Shown piece after piece: positions 51,570-61,690 of a stretch of 64,000 nt of DNA (the first letter of the stretch is position 1; each line of letters opens with the position of its first letter). Position numbers and translations under genes: made by a program. This DNA is from Myxocyprinus asiaticus. Its lineage: Eukaryota; Chordata; Actinopteri; Cypriniformes; Catostomidae. Location: positions 32,251,391 through 32,315,390 of the forward strand of contig NC_059368.1 in the NCBI RefSeq assembly GCF_019703515.2. The letters run 5' to 3'. The notes under the pieces are model-generated. The model had not been told where the DNA came from, made no database searches, and was given only the letters and a program-made list of their open reading frames with translations.

Positions 51570-52035
51570 TTAAAGGAATAGTTCACCCAAAAAAGAAATT
51601 TCTCTCATTCACTCACCCTCATGCCATCCCAGATGTGTAGGACTTTCTTTCTTCTGCTGAACACAAACAAAGATTTGTAGAAGAATATCTCAGCTCTGTT
51701 GGTCCATACAATGCAAGTGAATGGTGACCAAAACTTTTGAGCTCCAAAAAGCACATAAAGGCAGCATAAAAGTAATCAAAATGACTTGAGTGGTTTAATC
51801 CATATTCTGAAGCAATCCAATCGGTTTTGGGTGAGAACAGCACAAAATGTAACTCCTTTTGCCCTATAAATCTTGACATCAGCAGTCTACTTGGCAAACA
51901 TGATTTCATGCTCGATTACACTTCCTAGTGCCATCTAGTGCTCTGCGAATGCATCAAGCACCAAGAAGTGTAATCGAGACTGAAAACATGATCGTGCCTA
52001 GAGACTGAAATGGCAAGATGTACAGTGAAAAATGA

Positions 52036-52262
52036 GTTGAGAACGGTTGAGTACGGGTAGCTAACCATGCTGAGAATTCTTGGCCGAGAACGGTTTATAA
52101 TCTTACCATACCGAACCGTGCTCGTGTGGACATGCTACCGTAACCGTTCCGTACCGTGCTCGTGTGGACATGCTACCGTAACCGTTCCGTACCGTGCTCA
52201 TGTTAACATGCTACTGTAACTGTTCCGTACCGTGCTCAGAACCGTTCGGCTTGATGGTGGAA
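52036..52262. mobile_element. MITE with a 38-bp minisatellite
   Basis: Inserted in the foldback arm. GAGAACGGTTGAGTACGG starts it and GGTGGAAAAGCAGCTC ends it. Three 38-bp units begin ACCGTGCTCGTGTGGACATG at 52115, 52153 and 52191; the third is diverged, and a partial fourth follows. Confidence 0.75.
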
Positions 52263-52383
52263 AAGCAGCTCATAGCCAGATTAAACCACTGGAGTTGTAA
52301 GGATTACATTTAAGTTGCATTTATGTGCTTTTAGGATCTTCAAAGTAGTGCCTGATCGATATATCGGCCGATATTAGCCTTTC

Positions 52384-53582
52384 TAGGGATGAGCACGAGT
52401 ACACGGGTACTCGGACATGGCAGCAATGATAGATCATGAAAACGATGATCAATAGAGATAACATATGATGTGACTTTTCTCTTAATCCAAAATCCAGTGA
52501 CAATTACCTGACAACTAAACACACAATCAAAGAGGGAGCTTATTTTTAATTTTGAGATTGATTATGTTGTGGTTTTGAGGGGTACATTGATTGTCAGAAA
52601 CGTCTCATAGCAACAAAACTGATACAACACTGCAATGCTATCGTTACGATAATCAAAAGAGAGTGTAATTAACCGTGTTTTGAACACCTGTCTCTGCAAA
52701 ATGTTTGCTAAACACGTTTTATTATCATTTCATGTAAGAATTTTGACTCGTTAATGGATATTATTTAAAGTAAATGTTTGTCACTGACTGTAAACCTCCC
52801 TGCCCTGCGTGAAGTATCACACACCTGCATCTCGACGAAATGGGAGTTGAAGATTTATGCACGAGTTTTCAAGTTAGATGTCCAATATAAAAAGTGTCAT
52901 TCCGTTGCACTTTCCCCAGTTGAAAGGTGGAAATTCAGACTCTCCGTGTTGAATGGAACGCTTCATGAATCACAGCAACAATATTACAGAGCATCGTGGC
53001 TTTGTTCACAAGAGTGAACATTTGGGGACACACACACAAGGCGCATGTGGCAGTGGATTCAACGCGCTGAAGCAACACATATACAGCAGGCGAGTGTTTC
53101 AAACAGCTAGACAGAGCGCAGCTAAATTGAACACAATGCAGCATCTTCAAACTGAACTTCAATTTAACACGCATATTAAAAACGCAATGGTTATGACGAC
53201 TCCTGTTATTTGAAAATAGACGGTTCAGACTGTCACTAAAAAAACTGGTGCATGCTTACTAAGATTACTTCGGTAACCTGAAGGAAGAACAGACAGACGT
53301 GCGTTGGGCACATTCTTTCAGAGTTGGACAGTAAATCTTCACATAATTATAAAATATGATGCATTATATATTGAATCTTTTTGTACATTTTGTAACATAT
53401 TACTTTATAACAGCCTATAATAATGAATAGATGATGCACTGGAACAACAAGACACAATGCAGCAGCCATAGATGTTTGTCATACAGTTATGAACATGTAA
53501 TCGCCCCACGAGTACTCGACAAGTACTCGAGTAATTAGTCTGAGTACTCGAGTAGACAAAATGACCAAAATGCCCATCCCTA
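52384..53582. mobile_element. hAT element nested in hAT copy 2
   Basis: Ends TAGGGATGAGCACGAGTACA and AATGCCCATCCCTA with a perfect 8-bp duplication AGCCTTTC (52376-52383, 53583-53590). Copy 1 has the uninterrupted site (3521-3528, reverse strand). Subterminal GAGTACTCG repeats lie at the right. Frames of 79-86 residues inside resemble no known protein. Confidence 0.92.
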
Positions 53583-54477
53583 AGCCTTTCACCGATATAC
53601 TGATCGGTATCAGCGTATATGTTTACCGATATGCGCAGATATGAAAACTTTTTTTTCAGAACATATAATGCAGAAAACAATGCTTTAGAATTGGTGTCAT
53701 AACATAGATTATCCAGCAGAGCGCTCAGACTCCATTGTTTACAGAGCTGATGGTGGTTCTGCAGACAGGGCGGTGTTAAGCGGTGTGGAGTTAAGGGGTG
53801 CCTTCTCGGGAAGTTGCTAACTAGTTTGTGAAATACATACTGGAAAGTTAATAAACAATGACCCCATCATTTTCCCTTTTCAATATAACTAATATAACAT
53901 TAACCATGTCCCTGACAACCATGTCACTCATGTCTGTTTGCTGTTAGCCAGCTATAGTTTGTCAGTGCAGTCAGTAATGTAACAGATTGAAAGGTAAACA
54001 ACAGAGCATCTTTTTGCAGCTCAGCAGACAACGGTGCGGTGGTGGATTGTGTCTGTTGAGTGCTGATTTCACGCTATGTTATTACCTAGTTGGTGAGACG
54101 CAATGCTGGTCCGTCTTTTACTCTCAACGAGCTTATAGCTAACTAGTTAACCACGTAGCTACTTTCACTGCTTGTCAGCTGAGTGGAAGCTAATGTGTAA
54201 ACATGTAGTCACCAAACTGTTTTGTTCAGGATTTGCAGTTTGGTACCCCCTTCAACGAACAATTCCAGTCGTTGAAATTATAAAATGTAATACTTAAAAG
54301 TCTGGTTTTTCACCGTTGAATGTTTCCTCTGAACTTGTATAGCAGAATACAGCGTAACACCGCTGTCGCTGTTTACCTCTTGTCTTGGCAGGTGTAAATG
54401 CTTCTTGTTTTACAACCTGCCAATAACTGACTTGCAGTATTAATAAAGTCACCATTTGACTGATACTAAACAGTACT

Positions 54478-56745
54478 ACTGATGTTTATTTAGATATTTA
54501 TTTTATTTTTATTTAAATGGTCAGCAACTGACTGATACTAAACATAGAGTACTGATGTTTATTTAGCTATTTATTTTATTTTTATTTATTCTTTATTTTA
54601 ATAGTCAGCATTTGACTGATACTAAACAATACTGATGTTTATTTAGCTATTTATTTTATTTTTATTTATTCTTTATTTAAATGGTCAGCAATTGACTGAT
54701 ACTAAACAGTACTGATGTTTATTTAACTATTTATTTTATTTTTATTTATTCTTTATTTAAATGGTCAGCAATTGACTGATACTAAACAGTACTGATGTTT
54801 ATTTAGCTATTTATTTTATTTTTATTTATTCTTTATTTAAATGGTCAGCAATTGACTGATACTAAACAGTACTGATGTTTATTTAGCTATTTATTTTATT
54901 TTTATTTATTCTTTATTTAAATGGTCAGCAATTGACTGATACTAAACAGTACTGATGTTTATTTAGCTATTTATTTTATTTTTATCTATTCTTTATTTAA
55001 ATGGTCAGCATTTGACTGATACTAAACAGTACTGATGTTTATTTAGCTATTTATTTTATTTATTCTTTATTTAAATGGTCAGCAATTGACTGATACTAAA
55101 CAGTACTGATGTTTATTTAACTATTTATTTTATTTTTATTTATTCTTTATTTAAATGGTCAGCAATTGACTGATACTAAACAGTACTGATGTTTATTTAG
55201 CTATTTATTTTATTTTTATTTATTCTTTATTTAAATGGTCAGCATTTGACTGATACTAAACAGTACTGATGTTTATTTAGCTATTTATTTTATTTATTCT
55301 TTATTTAAATGGTCAGCAATTGACTGATACTAAACAGTACTGATGTTTATTTAACTATTTATTTTATTTTTATTTATTCTTTATTTAAATGGTCAGCAAT
55401 TGACTGATACTAAACAGTACTGATGTTTATTTAGCTATTTATTTTATTTTTATTTATTCTTTATTTAAATGGTCAGCATTTGACTGATACTAAACAGTAC
55501 TGATGTTTATTTAGCTATTTATTTTATTTATTCTTTATTTAAATGGTCAGCAATTGACTGATACTAAACAGTACTGATGTTTATTTAGCTATTTATTTTA
55601 TTTTTATTTATTCTTTATTTAAATGGTCAGCAATTGACTGATACTAAACAGTACTGATGTTTATTTAGCTATTTATTTTATTTTTATTTATTCTTTATTT
55701 AAATGGTCAGCAATTGACTGATACTAAACAGTACTGATGTTTATTTAACTATTTATTTTATTTTTATTTATTCTTTATTTAAATGGTCAGCAATTGACTG
55801 ATACTAAACAGTACTGATGTTTATTTAGCTATTTATTTTATTTTTATTTATTCTTTATTTAAATGGTCAGCATTTGACTGATACCAAACAGTACTGATGT
55901 TTATTTAGCTATTTATTTTATTTATTCTTTATTTAAATGGTCAGCAATTGACTGATACGAAACAGTACTGATGTTTATTTAGCTATTTATTTTATTTTTA
56001 TTTATTCTTTATTTTAATGGTCAGCATTTGACTGATACTAAACAGTACTAATGTTTATTTAACTATTTATTTTATTTTTATTTATTCTTTATTTAAATGG
56101 TCAGCATTTGACTGATACTAAACAGTACTGATGTTTATTTAGCTATTTATTTTATTTTTATTTATTCTTTATTTTAATGGTCAGCATTTGACTGATACTA
56201 AACAGTACTGATGTTTATTTAACTATTTATTTTATTTTTATTTATTCTTTATTTAAATGGTCAGCAATTGACTGATACTAAACAGTACTGATGTTTATTT
56301 AGCTATTTATTTTATTTTTATTTATTCTTTATTTAAATGGTCAGCATTTGACTGATACTAAACAGTACTGATGTTTATTTAGCTATTTATTTTATTTGTA
56401 TTTATTCTTTATTTTAATGGTCAGCATTTGACTGATACTAAACAGTACTGATGTTTATTTAACTATTTATTTTATTTTGATTTATTATTTATTTTAATGG
56501 TCAGCATTTGACTGATACTAAACAGTACTGATGTTTATTTAACTATTTATTTTATTTTTATTTATTCTTTATTTTAATGGTCAGCATTTGACTGATATTA
56601 AACAACGTACTTTTGTTTATTTAGCTATAATTTAAATTTATTCTTTATTTAAATGGTCAGCAACTGACTGATATTGAACATACAGTACTGATGTTTATTT
56701 AGCTATTTATTGTATTTTTATTTATTCTTTAATTTCTCAGTGTTC
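54478..56745 (+). repeat. Tandem array, about 28 units of 74-82 bp
   Basis: Each unit contains ACTGATACTAAACAGTACTG, then ATGTTTATTTAGCTATTTAT, TTTATTCTTTATTTAAATGG and TCAGCA(A/T)TTG. Units fall into types by AGCT/AACT, CAATTG/CATTTG and a 5-base-shorter form. The short form recurs near 55050, 55286 and 55520, every third unit, so there is higher-order structure. Confidence 0.96.
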
Positions 56746-57129
56746 GTTTCTAGAATTTGTTGACAATGTATAATAATAGTGTCAAATATTCTTTGTTAAA
56801 AATATGTTTAAGAAAACAGCCTTCTGAGTACCTTTGCATAGTCATATCGATGCAAAATCGGTGAACAATCCACATAGAAAAGGTCCGTTTTCATTCCAGC
56901 TCAAAAATTAAATATATCGGCCACTATAATTTTCCCTCTCTAAAATCGGTATCGGTCTCAAAAATCCCATATAGGTCAGGCTCTACTTCAAATTTTCAGT
57001 CACAATTCACTTGCATTGTGTGGACATACAGAGCTGAGATATTCTTCTAAAAATCTTAATTTGTGTTCAGCAGAAGAAGAAAAGTCATTCTCATCTGTGA
57101 TGGCATGAGGGTGAGTAAATGATGAGAAA

Positions 57130-58284
57130 AGTTACCACACTTTCGCAGTAGTAAATGTAGCAAGAAACTATGGTATTATTGTAATAAATATGTTCACTTT
57201 GGTAAATTGTGTTAGAAATGTGTTTTTTCAGAAGCAAGAGAGTGAAATTAACCCTCAGTTTGGAGTGTGTGCGTGTTGTGTGTCACACCCCGATTCAGGG
57301 TGGGGTGGGGGGCATGTGAACCCCCCTCCTGACAAACAACCGTTATCCTGCAGTGATGCACCTCCATCAACCGTTACTGAGAATAAACTTAATCCTGCAG
57401 ATTACAGACACACAGACACACACACATGTACACAAACCGGTCGCAACAGTTCTGATTGCCTATTATCAGCAGAACCGAGCACTGATCATGCAAAAGTCCT
57501 CCAACTACACCGCCTGTGCTAAACACACACACATGCACGTCGATTCCCTCCGACACACTCCGCCGGTGAGAGCGGCTCTGGTCGCTGTTAATTTGTTCAT
57601 ATATGCGTACTGCTCTAGCCTGTTAGCTAACATGCCGCTCATAACAGCAGATCTGCGCATCACAAACACCGTTAAAACTCACCGGTTCACGGCCAGCGCT
57701 GAGCTCCTGTGTAGAGATGCGGTGAGTGCTACTCCGTTCTGCACGCGACGGTCCAGTAAACCGATATAAAATAAAATAAAATAAAACAAAACAATAACAA
57801 CAGCCGCGCGCATTTAATGGATCGTTCCAGCAGAAGCGATGAGTGTGTCCGTTGAACCGAGAGAGGGCGGGGCTACGGGCACAGTCTGCTGCTGCTGCTG
57901 CAGTGTTATTGGAGGAGAGCTGAGAGTAGGCGGGGCAAGGGACTCAATCAGCTGCTGCAGCAGTGTTATTGGAGGTGTGGACATCCTGAGCATCGTGACC
58001 TCTTCACAGTAGGATCATGCAGGTCAGGCATTTGGTGTCATGGACATGTTTCTTCTTATAACAAACGAAAGCATCTAAAAAAATCTAATTTATGGAGTTT
58101 TATTGTGATAAAACTATGGAATAAGAATGGAGTAATAAAGACATGACCTGAGTAGACAGCACTGATCTATAATACAGAGTATAATATCTAATACAGCTAT
58201 AACATTTTCAGATATTAGACTTATAAATTGAACACTATGATGTGCCATTGAAGGCAGTAATGTTTCATAAAGTCTATTGAAGGG
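57130..58284 (-). other. CpG-rich unique stretch, possible promoter and first exon
   Basis: This is the least repeat-like, most CpG-rich part of the window outside coa7. A minus-strand splice donor ACCG then GTGAGT lies at 57683/57682, about 150 bases downstream of the GC boxes. A plus-strand donor-like GCG then GTGAGT is also present at 57721/57722. No convincing coding exon is seen, so any gene here starts with a non-coding exon, or the signals are chance. Confidence 0.3.
57860..57985 (-). promoter_or_regulatory. GC-box/CCAAT-box promoter candidate
   Basis: Read on the minus strand there are two CCAAT boxes (ATTGG on the plus strand near 57909 and 57969) and two GC boxes (GGGCGGGGC near 57868, GGCGGGGC near 57931). 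The block GCTGCAGTGTTATTGGAGG occurs twice about 60 bases apart, so the promoter may have duplicated. Confidence 0.42.
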
Positions 58285-58866
58285 AACGTTCTCCGAATGG
58301 TGGCCAAAACTTTGAAGCACCAAAAAGCACATAAAGGCAGCATAAAAGTCATCCATATTTTTTTATTTATTTATTTTTTATTTTTTTGGCTTTAATTTCA
58401 TATGGCTCCAGTTGTTAAATCCATCTCTTCAGAAGCAATTTGATAGGTGTGGGTGAGAAACAGATCGATATTTAAGTCCTTTTTTTACTATAAATCTCCA
58501 CTTTCACATTCTTCATCTTGTGTTTTTGGTGATTTGCATTCTTTGTGCATACCGCCACCTACTGGTCAGGGAGGAGAATTTATAGTAAAAAAGGACTTAA
58601 ATTTGTATCTGTTTCTCACCCACACCTATCATATCGCTTCTGAAGATTAAACAACAGAAATTTTATGGATTACATTAATGCTGCCTTTATGTGCTTTTTG
58701 GAGCTTCAAAACTGTGGTCACCAATCGCTTGCATTGTATGAACCTAACGAACTTCTGAAAATCTTTGTGTTCAGCAGAAGAAAGAAAGTCATACACATCT
58801 GGCATGGCATGAAAGTGAGTAAATGATGAGACAGTTTTAATTTTGGGTTGAACTATCCCTTTGAAG
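58285..58866. mobile_element. Foldback element, left end trimmed
   Basis: GAAGCACCAAAAAGCACATA and GATAGGTGTGGGTGAGAAAC on the left are mirrored by CTCACCCACACCTATCATAT and TATGTGCTTTTTGGAGCTTC on the right. It ends with TGGGTTGAACTATCCCTTTG. Same family as 24768-25397. Confidence 0.78.
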
Positions 58867-59728
58867 ATACTGAGTCACGAAGACCAGCAGTTCTTAACTT
58901 GTGATTAGCACTTGCAGGACCCACAGTTCTTTTCTGAAAGGGTCACAGACAGCATGGAAAAAACAATGCTAAATGCAAATAATAAAACACAAAAACCTAA
59001 TTATTATGCATGGTACGGATATCAAAATAAGTAGGTTTATCAAGATTAAAAAGGGAGGAGAAAACACCTCTGACGGTTGTGCATAGGCAGATGGCAACAT
59101 GGACAGATAATGTAGATTGCAGAGTAAAAGAAAATACAATTATGCTACTGTGTTGGGTCGGCAAGAAGCAGAATCGGTTCTCAATCACTAACATAGACAG
59201 CCTGTTGCAACAAACCCCCAAGTCCTGTCTACATGTTCTAATTTAGGTTTGATTATGCTTCCCTCTAGTGGCCATTATCATGTACTGCACATGGTGAATT
59301 CAATTCTAATAGATCTTATTCACGCTAGCGGCATCTTTGATTTTTAATGGGAATGACAACGAGTCTGTGAGGGATAGACTTACCGTCTCTTCAGTGGGCT
59401 GTACTGCAGTTTAAAATGTTTCTGGGTCGTCACGCGGACAAAACATTGATAAAATATCTGTCCAGGAATATTCAGTGTACAAAGACCTCCAGACAACATG
59501 AGTTGTGGAAAATCAGATGTGATCTAGGAGCTTTATACAACTTTATACCGTTCGTTCCATTGAAGAGATCATTAGTTCAGACCAAAATAGTATTGTAGAG
59601 TTATATCATTAATCTCCAGTAATAACTCTCACACTCTAGTTTATCTGCCACTCCCCTGGAGGTAGTGGCAACAATATCCGTAGTATTTAAGCTTATGTCA
59701 GTTGCCACCTTATTGAAAATCACCTTTT

Positions 59729-59730
<2 letters not shown>
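58867..59730. other. No recognised feature
   Basis: Mixed sequence. GACTTACCGTCTCTTCAG at 59380 faintly echoes GTACTTACCGTCTTTCACG at 47600. Short frames carry no domain. Confidence 0.4.

Positions 59731-59785
<55 letters not shown>
59731..59785. repeat. (AC)n microsatellite
   Basis: About 27 uninterrupted AC dinucleotides, ending a few bases from the TA target of the Tc1 element. Confidence 0.98.
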
Positions 59786-59786
<1 letters not shown>

Positions 59787-59790
59787 CATA

Positions 59791-60989
59791 CACTGACGGC
59801 CAAAAGTTTGGAATAATATACAGATTTTGCTCTCTTGGAAAGAAATTGGTACTTTTATTCACCAAAGTGACATTCAAGTGATCACAATGTATAATCAGGA
59901 CATTAATAACGTGAAAAATTACTTAAACTACTTCAAAGAGTTCTCATCAAACAATCCTCTACGTGCAGCAATGACAGCTTTGCAGATCCTTGTTATTCTA
60001 GCTGCCAGTTTGTCCAGATACTCGGGTGACATTTCACCCCACGCTTCCTGTAGCACTTGCCATAGATGTGGCTGTCTTGTTGGGCACTTCTCACGCACCT
60101 TACAGTCTAGCTGATCCCATGAAAGCTCAATGGGGTTAAGATCCATAACAATCTTTTCCAGTTATCTGTTGTCCAATGTCTGTGTTTATTTGCCCACTCT
60201 AACCTTTTCTTTTTGTTTTTCTGTTTCAAAAGTGGCTTTTTCTTTGCAATTCTTCCCATCAGGCCTGCACCCCTGAGTCTTCTCTTTGCTGTTGTACATG
60301 AAACTGGTGTTGAGCGGGTAGAATTCAATGAAGCTGTCAGCTGAGGACATGTGAGGTGTCTATTTCTCAAACTAGAGACTCTGATGTACTTATCCTCTTG
60401 TTTAGTTGTACATCTGGCCTTCCACATCTCTTTCTGTCCTTGTTAGAGCCAGTTGTCCTTTGTCTTTGAAGACGGTAGTGTACACCTTTGTATGAAATCT
60501 TCAGTTTTTTGGCAATTTCAAGCATTGTATAGCCTTCATTCCTCAAAACAATAATTGACTGAAGAGTTTCTAGAGAAAGCTGTTTCTTTTTTGCCATTTT
60601 TGACCTAATATTGACCTTAAGACATGCCAGTCTATTGTATAGTGTGACAACTCAAAAACAAACACAAAGACAATGTTAAGCTTCATTTAACAAACCAAAT
60701 AGCTTTCAGCAGTGTTTGATATGATGGCAAGTGATTTTCTAGTATCAAATTAGCAATTTAGCATGATTACTCAAGGATAAGGTGTTGGAGTGATGGCTGC
60801 TGGAAATGGGGCCTGTCTAGATTTTATCAAAAATGACTTTTTTCAAATAGTGATGGTGCTGTTTTTTACATCAGTAATGTCCTGACTATACTTTGTGATC
60901 AGATGAATGCCACTTTGGTGAATTAAAGTAACAATTTACTTCCAAAACAGCTAAATCTGTACATTATTCCAAACTTTTGGTCGCCAGTG
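59791..60989 (-). mobile_element. Tc1-like deletion derivative next to coa7
   Basis: Ends CACTGACGGCCAAAAGTTTG and CAAACTTTTGGTCGCCAGTG with TA at 59789-59790 and 60990-60991. It is 1199 bp, about 400 short of full size, and the missing part is the catalytic centre of the transposase. It ends about 60 bases beyond the likely coa7 poly(A) site. Confidence 0.92.
59928..60597 (-). pseudogene. Tc1-like transposase lacking its catalytic core
   Basis: Three frames in order give the original protein. The first is MAKKKQLSLETLQSIIVLRN with a helix-turn-helix (LEIAKKLKISYKGVHYRLQR). The second runs from RNRHLTCPQLTASLNSTRS to DNWKRLLW, where it should reach the first catalytic Asp. The third jumps to MDLNPIELSWDQLDCKVREK, the block with the catalytic Glu, and ends near the C-terminus. 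The stretch with both catalytic Asp residues is deleted at about 60150, and one more shift lies near 60370-60430. It cannot catalyse transposition. Confidence 0.9.
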
Positions 60990-61071
60990 TAGGTCTGAAC
61001 ACTGTCAATTTATGTATTGTTTTGTTTCAGACAAGAATCACAGTTATAACAGAACAGTATCTAAGAAAACA

Positions 61072-61077
61072 TTTATT
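61072..61077 (-). terminator. coa7 poly(A) signal AATAAA
   Basis: On the minus strand AATAAA lies about 170 bases after the natural coa7 stop, in the context TTAATAAATG. It is the first canonical signal downstream. The 3' UTR would therefore be roughly 61050-61247 and would stop just before the Tc1 remnant that ends at 60989. Confidence 0.6.
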
Positions 61078-61247
61078 AACATTAATGATTTTGCATGAAG
61101 CCATTGAGTGAGAGCAAGCCCATATAAATCAGTTTAAAAAACAAACTGTCCGTGTAATGGCACATATTCTCAGTCATCAGGCACCAGTACACTGGTCAAA
61201 TGCATCAGCATCTACATTTACATTAGACAACATTACATATAGTTATC

Positions 61248-61690
61248 TCACTCCCCAAATTTCAGCTGCCTTTCCTTCTGCTGTCCATGGAGCTCCCGAG
61301 CCCTATTTTTCAGCTCTTCTGCTTTCTGATCATCCTTATCCGTCTCATCGCCCAGTTTGTACATTCGGCTGGCATTGGAGCAGGCTCATACGTGTCCCAG
61401 CTCACAGGCTTGCAAGGCATATTTTAGAACCAACGGCATGTTTTTGTCCACCCCTTGAGATCCCTGGATGAAAAGGGTGCTCAGGTGGAAACAGCTGGAG
61501 GAGAAGCCTCCCTCACATGCCTTCTCATAATAATGATGAGCCAATGATGGGTCTGTGCCCCCCTCTATGGCTCTCCCATCATGGGCGAGCAGAGCTACAT
61601 TGTGGCAGGTGTCCACAGACTTCTTCCCTTTGGCATTACAAGCCTTCATAAAACATGAGTACGCTGTATTTAGACACTCTGTCACGCCAC
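61248..61690 (-). CDS. coa7: coa7 exon 3 with premature TGA
   Basis: The last exon follows the acceptor CACATCAG and begins GT GGC GTG ACA. It carries the remaining Sel1-like repeats: [41 protein letters not shown] and [12 protein letters not shown]. At 61388-61386 the codon is TGA where relatives have TGG (Trp) before [10 protein letters not shown]. The frame stays open afterwards for another 45 residues to the natural end LKFGE and TGA at 61250-61248. Loss of this tail would remove the last repeat. Confidence 0.92.

Larger units (their letters stand above)
52346..56985 (+). mobile_element. hAT family H, copy 2, with large internal array
   Basis: Ends TAGTGCCTGATCGATATATC and CATATAGGTCAGGCTCTA are flanked by CTTCAAAG (52338-52345) and CTTCAAAT (56986-56993), seven of eight bases. 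It sits inside the foldback arm. It contains a nested hAT (52384-53582), a body shared with copies 1 and 3, and the array at 54478-56745. No transposase frame. Confidence 0.9.
51574..57128. mobile_element. Foldback element split by nested insertions
   Basis: The left arm starts after TTAA (51570-51573) with AGGAATAGTTCACCC and folds near 51940. The right arm is interrupted at 52036-52262 and again at 52346, then resumes at 56986 with CACTTGCATTGTGTGGACAT and ATGGCATGAGGGTGAGTAAA. Only the outermost right bases are missing. Same family as 24768-25397. Confidence 0.8.

Noticed and set aside
54478..56745. CRISPR-like array
   Set aside because: Units are contiguous with no unique spacers, and the host is a vertebrate; it is a minisatellite.
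57353..57769. 138-residue plus-strand frame in the CpG-rich block
   Set aside because: It includes CA-repeat translation (THTHVHK) and no conserved motif; splice signals on the minus strand look more coherent.
61386..61388. TGA in coa7 as a selenocysteine codon
   Set aside because: The aligned residue is Trp in the family, not Cys or Sec, and I see no SECIS-like structure in the short 3' UTR.
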